From: Hyphomicrobiales bacterium
Lineage (GTDB): Bacteria > Pseudomonadota > Alphaproteobacteria > JAPOUT01
Reading direction: 5' to 3'
DNA length: 64,000 bases
Assembly (NCBI GenBank): GCA_026708505.1
Contig: JAPOUU010000011.1
Span: forward strand, 80,509-144,508
The stretch's first letter is position 1, and each line of letters opens with the position of its first letter. Shown here piece after piece: positions 54,655 to 61,209 of this stretch. The translations under genes were made by a program, and so were the position numbers. Below the pieces are notes generated by a model. That model was not told the DNA's origin and made no database searches. It worked only from the letters and a program-made list of their open reading frames with translations.

Positions 54655-56769
54655 TTAGTTGATGGTGACTTTTCCAAGAGGCTGCAGCGTTATCTCGGGC
54701 GTAACCTCCTGATAGGAAAGCACCGGTAATTCCGGCAGCACGCCTTCAATCAGTCTTCGAACGTATCTGCGGATGTCCATTGTGGTAATCAGCACGGCCT
54801 GATTCTTACCGGGAAGATTCTCGCCGGCAACCTGTTTAATGCGATCAACAATCTTGTCCGAGATATCCGGATCCAACGCAATGTAACTCGCAACCGACGT
54901 CTGCCGAACCGCATTGCGTATCGTTTCCTCAATTTCTCCATCCAGCAATATTGCCGGCAAAATATTGTAGCCAACCGAATATTGATAGCTAATCTGCCGC
55001 GACAGGCTCGAGCGGATGTGTTCCACCAACATAATCGGATCCTTTTCCTTTGCTCCCCATTCGGTGATGGCACTGAGAATCTGCCGCAGGTCCCGTATCG
55101 AGACGAACTCCTGGACCAACCGCCGAAACAACTCCGCTATCCCCTGTATCGGCATTACGCGTTGAACTTCTTTGACCAAGTCGGGGAACTCGCCCTCCAT
55201 CCGCATCAGCAAAAACTTCGCCTCTTGAATTCCAATGAAGCTCGAAACATATTTCGCGACAACAAGCTCGCAGTGATAGCGAACCAAATCAAACGACTCC
55301 TTGAAGCGGATTTCCGCCGAATCCAACTGCCCGCGGTACGATTCATCCACCCAAACGCTCTCGTGGTTGGGCAAGAACGGATCATCTTTCTCGAAGGGAA
55401 TGTGAAACAGATCAAGATTCTCCATACGATCAACGATGAATAAATGTCCGTGACGCAGTTTGCCGTCGGCCGTGGGAATCTCGCCGACAAAAATCCGATA
55501 ACGATCTTCTTCAAGCTCCGCATTGAAGCGCAAATCAATCACCGGCAGCGGAACACCCAGGCGGTAATACAGCGTCAGGCGAATCTGATTGATTTTCTCG
55601 CGGTAGTCCTCCACATCACCCTGTGCACGCATTGAGGCGGGCAACTCAACGAGCAGGGGAACCGTCGGCGAAAAGATCGGATCCCGCGAGGCCGAAAACG
55701 CGCCCTCGCCCTTCTTCTCGATGCGCGCTCCAAGATTTTCCTGTGATTCGCTGCCGAGAGATTCGCCGGTCCGCGCGCCTCTTTTGCCCCTGCGCGCGAC
55801 CATGAACAGCATCACGCACGGCACACCCAGCAAAAGCGACAATGCCACGAAAATTCCGCTCGGAAATCCCGGCACCAGCGCGAATACCAACAACATTGCA
55901 GACGTCACCAACAAGGCCTTCGGCTGGGCACTGATCTGCCTGCCTATGTCGCTTCCAAGGTTGGTCTTTTCGCTCTCGTCACTCACGCGCGTGACCATGA
56001 TGCCCGCCGTAATTGAGACAAACAGCGCGGGTATCTGCGCAACCAGCCCGTCACCGATACTCAGAATCGAATAAACATGAACCGCGTCGGCAAAATCAAA
56101 CCCGCGCTGCAAAGTTCCGATGGCGAGACCGCCAATCAAATTCACAAACACAATGATGATGGACGCAATGGCATCGCCTTTGACGAATTTCATCGCGCCG
56201 TCCATGGAACCATAGAGTTTGGATTCTTTTTGCACCTGCGAGCGCATGTGTCGCGCCTCGTCAAGACTGATAGCACCGGCGCGCATGTCCGCATCAATAC
56301 TGAGCTGCTTGCCGGGGAGCGCATCAAGGGAAAAACGCGCCGAAACCTCGGCAACGCGCTCCGCTCCCTTCGTGATGACCACAAACTGAACGATCGTGAG
56401 TATCAAAAACACCACCAGCCCGACAATGATGTTACCGCCGACAACGAACTCGCCGAAAGTCTGGATGATTTCACCGGCATCGGCCTGTAAGAGAATCAGC
56501 CGTGTCGTGGATATCGACAGCGCCAGCCGGAACAGCGTCGATATCAACAACACCGAGGGAAACGCGGCAAATGCCAACGGCGACGGCAAATACATTGTCA
56601 CCATCAGCAATATCACGGCAATCGACATATTGAGGGCAATGAGAGCGTCCACCAGCCCGGTAGGCAGCGGAATCACCAGCATGAAAATGACCGAAACCAT
56701 GAACACCGCAAGAACAATGTCCTGGCGTTGCGCGATTTTCTCCAGCCATGGCGAAATATGCTTTAGCAT
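54655..56769 (-). CDS. sctV: Type III secretion export gate protein SctV (FlhA/LcrD family)
   Basis: Nonameric export gate of a type III secretion system. The 704 residues start with about eight membrane helices (to about 310; IPLPTGLVDALIALNMSIAV, FPSVLLISTLFRLALSISTT, GGNIIVGLVVFLILTIVQF). The cytoplasmic loop has ARFSLDALPGKQLSIDADMR and KLYGSMDGAMKFVKGDAIA, the latter in the secretion-type wording. The C-terminal domain ends LPVLSYQEV...QPLGKV. The SYQE end and the gene set with sctRSTU favour SctV over flagellar FlhA. It lies 23 nt after the MT-A70 gene on the same strand, apparently one transcript. Confidence 0.88.
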   Translation of the reverse strand: MLKHISPWLEKIAQRQDIVLAVFMVSVIFMLVIPLPTGLVDALIALNMSIAVILLMVTMYLPSPLAFAAFPSVLLISTLFRLALSISTTRLILLQADAGEIIQTFGEFVVGGNIIVGLVVFLILTIVQFVVITKGAERVAEVSARFSLDALPGKQLSIDADMRAGAISLDEARHMRSQVQKESKLYGSMDGAMKFVKGDAIASIIIVFVNLIGGLAIGTLQRGFDFADAVHVYSILSIGDGLVAQIPALFVSITAGIMVTRVSDESEKTNLGSDIGRQISAQPKALLVTSAMLLVFALVPGFPSGIFVALSLLLGVPCVMLFMVARRGKRGARTGESLGSESQENLGARIEKKGEGAFSASRDPIFSPTVPLLVELPASMRAQGDVEDYREKINQIRLTLYYRLGVPLPVIDLRFNAELEEDRYRIFVGEIPTADGKLRHGHLFIVDRMENLDLFHIPFEKDDPFLPNHESVWVDESYRGQLDSAEIRFKESFDLVRYHCELVVAKYVSSFIGIQEAKFLLMRMEGEFPDLVKEVQRVMPIQGIAELFRRLVQEFVSIRDLRQILSAITEWGAKEKDPIMLVEHIRSSLSRQISYQYSVGYNILPAILLDGEIEETIRNAVRQTSVASYIALDPDISDKIVDRIKQVAGENLPGKNQAVLITTMDIRRYVRRLIEGVLPELPVLSYQEVTPEITLQPLGKVTIN

Positions 56770-56792
56770 GCCGCCACTTTGAACTAACAGGG

Positions 56793-57419
56793 TTAATAAG
56801 AGGTAAACGCTTCGGCTTCCAGCCCCTCTGCCTCAAGTCCCCACCCATACCACCCGTGCACGCGCACACGGGCGAAAAGTTCGATTTTCTTCTGCGTAGG
56901 AAACATCGCCTCGATTCGCTCGCGCACCTCTTCGGGCTTGCGTGAATGCTCCTGCCTTGCCACCTCGACGAATTGCCGAATATTGCGCGCACCCCGCGGC
57001 GAGGGAATCCTCCCGCGCTTGAAGGCAAGGCAAAGCTCGCATTGACTTAGCGTGTAAAAACCCGGATTTACCTTGCCCTTGTTCCACACAAATGCAACCG
57101 TTGCCCAGTTGAATCCCCACGCTTTGCCAAGCTCAATGGCCTGGTCAAGATGCGGCGAGGTTGACCATAAGAACAGCAGGCTGTTTTCTTCGGCAATCCG
57201 GTGCACCGGCAGATTCATCAACATATCCAGGGTCACGGTCGGATAATGGCGAATCGCCCCGCCCGAATCACCACTGCCTTCGCCGGCATGCTGAAGTTGC
57301 CCCCTGTAGTCCCACGGCGGATCAGCGTAGATGACGCTGAACTTCTCGTTCGGCAACGGAGGGAAAAGTAGCTGATTCATGGGCCATACCCCGTGCATTC
57401 CACGTTCTAGCGCAAGCAT
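56793..57419 (-). CDS. MT-A70-family adenine-N6 DNA methyltransferase
   Basis: S-adenosylmethionine-dependent adenine methyltransferase of the MT-A70 group. The 208 residues carry the catalytic DPPW at 33-36 (VIYADPPWDYRG), LLFLWSTSPHLDQAIEL, and the typical end HSRKPEEVRERIEAMFP...IELFAR. No restriction enzyme is adjacent, so it is an orphan methyltransferase. Starts at codon 8 or 14 (ATG 57380) are possible. It is encoded between the two halves of the type III secretion locus and 23 nt upstream of sctV, so it is probably co-transcribed with the export gate. The target site is unknown. Confidence 0.85.
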   Translation of the reverse strand: MLALERGMHGVWPMNQLLFPPLPNEKFSVIYADPPWDYRGQLQHAGEGSGDSGGAIRHYPTVTLDMLMNLPVHRIAEENSLLFLWSTSPHLDQAIELGKAWGFNWATVAFVWNKGKVNPGFYTLSQCELCLAFKRGRIPSPRGARNIRQFVEVARQEHSRKPEEVRERIEAMFPTQKKIELFARVRVHGWYGWGLEAEGLEAEAFTSY

Positions 57420-57427
57420 AGAAGCAA

Positions 57428-57444
57428 GTTAACCTGATGTTAAC
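57428..57444. promoter_or_regulatory. GTTAAC-N5-GTTAAC operator-like element between the divergent T3SS transcripts
   Basis: Two self-complementary GTTAAC hexamers (57428-57433 and 57439-57444) start exactly 11 bp apart, about one helical turn. They lie 9 nt before the MT-A70 start and 60 nt before the sctQ-type ATG. A TAATAT at 57461-57466 could be the -10 for the plus-strand operon, putting the second hexamer at about -35. Such spacing suits a dimeric regulator; its identity is unknown. Confidence 0.45.
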
Positions 57445-57504
57445 CCTCTTGGCGCATATCTAATATCGTGCGTGTTCCCCCACAGCAAGATTTTAGGAGC
57501 AAAT

Positions 57505-57807
57505 ATGTCCAACGAGGAGAATATCCCCAGCGAAGACACCACCCAAACCGATAACACCGCGCCCAAAGAGCCAAATTCCCCGGGCGCTTTAGCGTCATTG
57601 CCGGTTCGAATCGATTTCCATGTCGGAGAAGTGAGCGTTCCGGCGTCAAAATTGGGAGAGCTGTGCGAAGGCTACTGCTTTCCCAAGCTCGAAGGCGACG
57701 GATTTCCATTAGCGCGTGCGTTGTGCGGAGGTAAAGCATTCGCCGAGGGCGAACTCGTCGATATCGACGGTGCACTCGGATTTCGAATCACCCGACTACT
57801 TGACTGA
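57505..57807 (+). CDS. sctQ: SpoA-domain protein, SctQ C-terminal/FliN type
   Basis: A cytoplasmic sorting-platform component. Only 100 residues: an acidic, disordered N-terminus (about 1-30) and one SpoA domain, LPVRIDFHVGEVSVPASKLG...GFRITRLLD. Full SctQ proteins have about 300 residues with two SpoA domains; this matches only the C-terminal SctQ product or FliN. ATG 57505 follows AGGAG. The next gene, sctR, starts 9 nt later, as in sctQ-sctR operons. FliN is the alternative name, but the neighbours are secretion-type. Confidence 0.75.
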   Translation: MSNEENIPSEDTTQTDNTAPKEPNSPGALASLPVRIDFHVGEVSVPASKLGELCEGYCFPKLEGDGFPLARALCGGKAFAEGELVDIDGALGFRITRLLD

Positions 57808-57816
57808 GGCACCCCC

Positions 57817-58470
57817 ATGGAAGACGGCGTCGTTCTTTCCAGCAATTTGCTCTACTCGATCGCGGCAATATCACTTTTGCCGTTCTTGTTGATATCGACG
57901 ACATCGTTCATCAAACTAGCGGTGGTGTTGTCACTGGTGCGCAACGCTTTGGGTATTCAGCAGATACCCCCCAACATCGTAATCTACTCCCTCGCCCTGC
58001 TGATAACCGCCTATGTCATGTTTCCGCTCGGCGTTGAGGTCGGCGGCCTGCTGCAAGAGGGCGTTGATGCCAACGCCGACACTCTCACCACTTTGCAAAA
58101 TGCCCTGGTGCCGGTCTCGGCTTTCCTGGAACGGCACACGGATCCGTCGCAGTTGCAATTTTTCTCCCAGAACATTGATTCCTTCTGGAGAGGCAAAGTG
58201 GATGTCTCTCCGGACGTGGAGAAATTCTTTGCGCTACTGCCGGCGTTTGTCATCACCGAACTCTCCGAGGCTTTTAAGATTGGTTTTCTGATTTACCTTC
58301 CCTTCATTGCCATTGACTTGGTGGTTTCCAACATTTTGCTTTCCATGGGAATGATGATGGTTTCACCGGTGACGATATCCCTGCCGTTCAAACTGTTTTT
58401 GTTTGTTGCCGTGGACGGATGGTCGCGTCTCATCAAAGGTCTCGTGATGACCTACGCCGGAGGCGCATGA
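57817..58470 (+). CDS. sctR: Type III secretion export apparatus protein SctR
   Basis: Core of the SctRST inner-membrane export pore. The 217 residues lack the cleaved signal peptide seen in most FliP. TSFIKLAVVLSLVRNALGIQ and QIPPNIVIYSLALLITAYVM are the SctR signatures (FliP usually has TSFTRIIIVL). Four membrane segments are seen, with a periplasmic stretch of about 75 residues between the second pair. It ends 3 nt before sctS. Confidence 0.9.
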   Translation: MEDGVVLSSNLLYSIAAISLLPFLLISTTSFIKLAVVLSLVRNALGIQQIPPNIVIYSLALLITAYVMFPLGVEVGGLLQEGVDANADTLTTLQNALVPVSAFLERHTDPSQLQFFSQNIDSFWRGKVDVSPDVEKFFALLPAFVITELSEAFKIGFLIYLPFIAIDLVVSNILLSMGMMMVSPVTISLPFKLFLFVAVDGWSRLIKGLVMTYAGGA

Positions 58471-58473
58471 GCC

Positions 58474-58746
58474 ATGGGCACCCTCGCCGAAATCGTTGCA
58501 CTCGCCACGCAAACTATCTCGCTGGTGTTGTGGGCATCCCTGCCGGCGGTCATCGCAACGGCTGCAACAGGTTTGCTGGTCTCGCTGGTGCAAGCGCTCA
58601 CGCAACTACAAGAGCAAACACTCGCTTTCGGGTTTAAGCTCATTGCCGTTGTTGCAACATTGTATTTGACTTTAACTTTTGTCGGCGCAAATTTCTACCG
58701 CTTTACCGTACATATATTCGATTCCATACCGCGCTGGGGACTGTAA
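58474..58746 (+). CDS. sctS: Type III secretion export apparatus protein SctS
   Basis: A small two-helix subunit of the export pore, 90 residues. SLPAVIATAATGLLVSLVQA and LTQLQEQTLAFGFKLIAVVA match the SctS pattern (SLPP...GLLVSLVQALTQIQEQTL) more closely than FliQ. It sits between sctR and sctT with 3-nt gaps on both sides. Confidence 0.9.
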   Translation: MGTLAEIVALATQTISLVLWASLPAVIATAATGLLVSLVQALTQLQEQTLAFGFKLIAVVATLYLTLTFVGANFYRFTVHIFDSIPRWGL

Positions 58747-58749
58747 GCA

Positions 58750-59529
58750 ATGTTTGCGCTCGAGACCGATGTCATCGACGCCGTCTTGCTAACCTTGCCG
58801 CGACTGTTGGGAATGGCATTGTTCTTGCCGTTTTTTCGGGCACCCCTGGTGCCGGCGCTGGTGCGCAACGCCGTGCTATTAAGCATTGCGCTGGTCGTCT
58901 TGCCGGTCGGATTCGATAGCATCCAAGCCCTGAGCGCCTCGACAACGCCCTATTGGCTGCTCGCCATCAAAGAATTCGGCGTCGGCATGTTGTTCGGATT
59001 CTTAATCGGTTTGACATTTTTGGTTCCCCAAATTATCGGCGACTATCTCGACAACCAGCGAGGCGCATCAATAGCCTCGCTGTTCAATCCGACAGTGGGA
59101 GGACAAAGCTCCAACCTCGGGTTGCTGCTGGGGCAAATATTCCTGGTGTGGTTTCTGGTTTCCGGCGGCATGGAGGCGCTCTATGGCGTTGTGCTGCAGT
59201 CGTATCGCGTCTATCCCATCAACGCACCTTTGCCCGTAATCGATGAAAGCGCACTGGATGCACTGCTCGCGTTGTTTTCGAAGTTCATTAAATTGGCTCT
59301 GCTGCTGGCCGCGCCCGCGGCATTTGTGATGTTGCTGGCAGAATTCGGTTTGGGTTTGGTGAGTCGGTTCGCGCCACAGTTGAATGTGTTCTTCTTGGCA
59401 ATGCCTTTGAAAAGCGTTCTGGCGCTGTTGATTGTCGGGCTAACGTTGAGCGTGATCCTGACGCAGTTGTGGGAGTCCGGATTGATATTCGCACCTGCCC
59501 GCGGACTGCTTGAGGCGCTGGCGAAATGA
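58750..59529 (+). CDS. sctT: Type III secretion export apparatus protein SctT
   Basis: The third export-pore subunit, 259 residues with about six hydrophobic segments. IIGDYLDNQRGASIASLFNP and LVSRFAPQLNVFFLAMPLKS are characteristic of SctT (YscT/SpaR) rather than FliR. It overlaps sctU by 4 nt (ATGA). Confidence 0.9.
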   Translation: MFALETDVIDAVLLTLPRLLGMALFLPFFRAPLVPALVRNAVLLSIALVVLPVGFDSIQALSASTTPYWLLAIKEFGVGMLFGFLIGLTFLVPQIIGDYLDNQRGASIASLFNPTVGGQSSNLGLLLGQIFLVWFLVSGGMEALYGVVLQSYRVYPINAPLPVIDESALDALLALFSKFIKLALLLAAPAAFVMLLAEFGLGLVSRFAPQLNVFFLAMPLKSVLALLIVGLTLSVILTQLWESGLIFAPARGLLEALAK

Positions 59530-60575
59530 GCGAGAAGACCGAACAACCGTCAAGCAAGCGGATTCGCGACGCACGAAAAGAAGGGCAATATCTAATCTCC
59601 AAGGAAGTCTCTTCTTTGGCCGTGCTCTTTGGCGTGACTGTTGCTTTGTTTTTGTTTCGCGCACCTATTGCGGATTTACTTATTCACGAGACCGAACAAG
59701 TCCTGACCCTTGCGCTTAAACCCATTGACGAGGCGCTGCCATCGATATTGCGACTTGTGCTTTTGTTTGCGGGCGCCGTTAGCGCTGTTGTATGCGGAGC
59801 ATCCATTGTTGCGGCGGTGATTTCAGGCGTTGCGCAGACGGGCCCGGTTTTCAACGCTGCAAAACTGACGAAAGGATTCCAAGCGCTCAATGTCGTCAAC
59901 AACGCCAAGCAGATTTTTTCCAAACGCAATCTGTTCACGCTCGGACTCAATATAATCAAGATCGTGGTGATAGGCGTGACGGTTTATTTGGTCGTACGCG
60001 CCAAACTCGGCGATTTCGTCGCCTCGGTTTACTGCGGCCTCCCTTGCTCAATGGAATTGGCGGGCGAGGCTTTTGTTTGGTTGCTGGCAGCGGTGATAGG
60101 CGTGTTTTTACCGATAGCAGTGCTGGATTATTTGGCGCAGAGGTATTTCTACCTGAAGGAGCTGCGCATGAGCAAGGATGAAGTCAAACAAGAGTTCAAA
60201 GAAACCGAAGGCAATCCGGAAATCAAAGGGCATCGCAAACAATTGCATCAGGAAGTGTTGAACTCATCAATGCTGGACAGGGTTCGCAAGAAAGCAACGC
60301 TGGTGATTAAAAACCCGACGCATTACGCAGTCGCCCTGTTTCATGATGATGAAGAGATGCCCCTGCCGCAAGTGGTAGGCAAGGGCGAGGGACCGCTGGC
60401 GCTGGAAATTATCGCACTGGCGGAACGCGAAGGCATTCCGATTTACGAAAATGTTGCACTTGCGCGCGGCCTGTATGGCGAGATTGAGATGGGGCGCAAC
60501 ATTACATCGGCGTTTATCGCGCCGGTCGTCGAAGCGCTGCGCTATGTCGAGATGGTAAAAGGAGAACGTCGGTGA
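59526..60575 (+). CDS. sctU: Type III secretion switch protein SctU
   Basis: Inner-membrane protein that changes substrate specificity after self-cleavage. The 349 residues open MSEKTEQPSSKRIRDARKEG, the SctU start, with four membrane helices (about 30-210). The cytoplasmic domain has the autocleavage site NPTH at 263-266, the same numbering as Yersinia YscU, followed by YAVAL and NVALARGLY. FlhB is the flagellar relative. The gene overlaps the chaperone gene by 4 nt (GTGA). Confidence 0.92.
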   Translation: MSEKTEQPSSKRIRDARKEGQYLISKEVSSLAVLFGVTVALFLFRAPIADLLIHETEQVLTLALKPIDEALPSILRLVLLFAGAVSAVVCGASIVAAVISGVAQTGPVFNAAKLTKGFQALNVVNNAKQIFSKRNLFTLGLNIIKIVVIGVTVYLVVRAKLGDFVASVYCGLPCSMELAGEAFVWLLAAVIGVFLPIAVLDYLAQRYFYLKELRMSKDEVKQEFKETEGNPEIKGHRKQLHQEVLNSSMLDRVRKKATLVIKNPTHYAVALFHDDEEMPLPQVVGKGEGPLALEIIALAEREGIPIYENVALARGLYGEIEMGRNITSAFIAPVVEALRYVEMVKGERR

Positions 60576-61036
60576 CTTGTTGGAAAGACACGCTGATTGA
60601 ATGGCTGCGTGCCCGCGACATTGAACCGGTCGAGCGGGCAGGCATTGCACGCTACGACGCATTGCTAAAGAATGATGTTCGAATGACTATCGACAAGGAT
60701 ATGTACGATGCGGACGGGCATATAAGAATTTGGGTTTGGATCGGAGCGTTTCCGTTCGCAACGCGCGAGAAAGAGCGCTTCGCAAAACAAATGTTAAATA
60801 TCAATCACACATTGCTGCGCGAGAAGTCCGCAGCATTGCGGCTTGCAGGAGACGAGAACGCAATTGTTATGGAGGTTCTGGACGGCGCGATGGAGAAATC
60901 GCACGCGCGCTCGAACATGGCGGCCTTCCTGTCGCATCTCGGAAAGACGGCGGAGCACGTGCAAAGGCTGTTGCGGGAGACAAAAGTTAAATCAACACGG
61001 GCACAAGAGGATGCCCGCTGGATGAAACCCCTTTAA
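60572..61036 (+). CDS. CesT-like type III secretion chaperone
   Basis: A small acidic/basic mixed protein of 154 residues resembling class I type III chaperones that bind effectors or translocators as dimers. The N-terminal helix WKDTLIEWLRARDIE, alternating strands (RMTIDKDMY, IRIWVWIGAFP), NINHTLLREKSAALRLAGDENAIVMEVLD and a C-terminal helix fit the fold, though identity to named members cannot be judged by eye. It starts at GTG inside the sctU stop, so it is translated with it. No effector-like gene follows; autotransporter 2 does. Confidence 0.65.
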   Translation: MTCWKDTLIEWLRARDIEPVERAGIARYDALLKNDVRMTIDKDMYDADGHIRIWVWIGAFPFATREKERFAKQMLNINHTLLREKSAALRLAGDENAIVMEVLDGAMEKSHARSNMAAFLSHLGKTAEHVQRLLRETKVKSTRAQEDARWMKPL

Positions 61037-61136
61037 ACCCGGAGAATTGCGATTGAGTGCCAGAGGGGCGGATTTCCGCCGAATTGCGCCGATTTCCCGC
61101 CAATTGGGGGCGAAAGCGAACGAGTGAAAATATTTC

Positions 61137-61165
61137 TTGACTATCGCAAGGCGTGTCGATAAAAT
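61137..61165 (+). promoter_or_regulatory. sigma70-type promoter of autotransporter 2
   Basis: -35 TTGACT (61137-61142), 17-nt spacer ending GTGTCGA, -10 TAAAAT (61160-61165), each one mismatch from consensus. The predicted start near 61172 gives a 38-nt leader with GAGAGGG eight nt before the ATG. It is near-identical in layout to the autotransporter 1 promoter. The 100 bases between the chaperone stop and this promoter hold only a small GGCGG/CCGCC hairpin (61067-61080). Confidence 0.8.
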
Positions 61166-61209
61166 CGGTCCATAGTTTTGTTTTATCAGCACAAGAGAGG
61201 GCTTACCGA

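Noticed and set aside
54655..60575. Annotation of these export genes as flagellar flhA, fliP, fliQ, fliR and flhB.
   Set aside because: The wording of the motifs, the lack of a FliP signal peptide, the sctQ-R-S-T-U order with a chaperone and the absence of any flagellar rod, hook or motor gene favour the secretion type. A tree would settle it.
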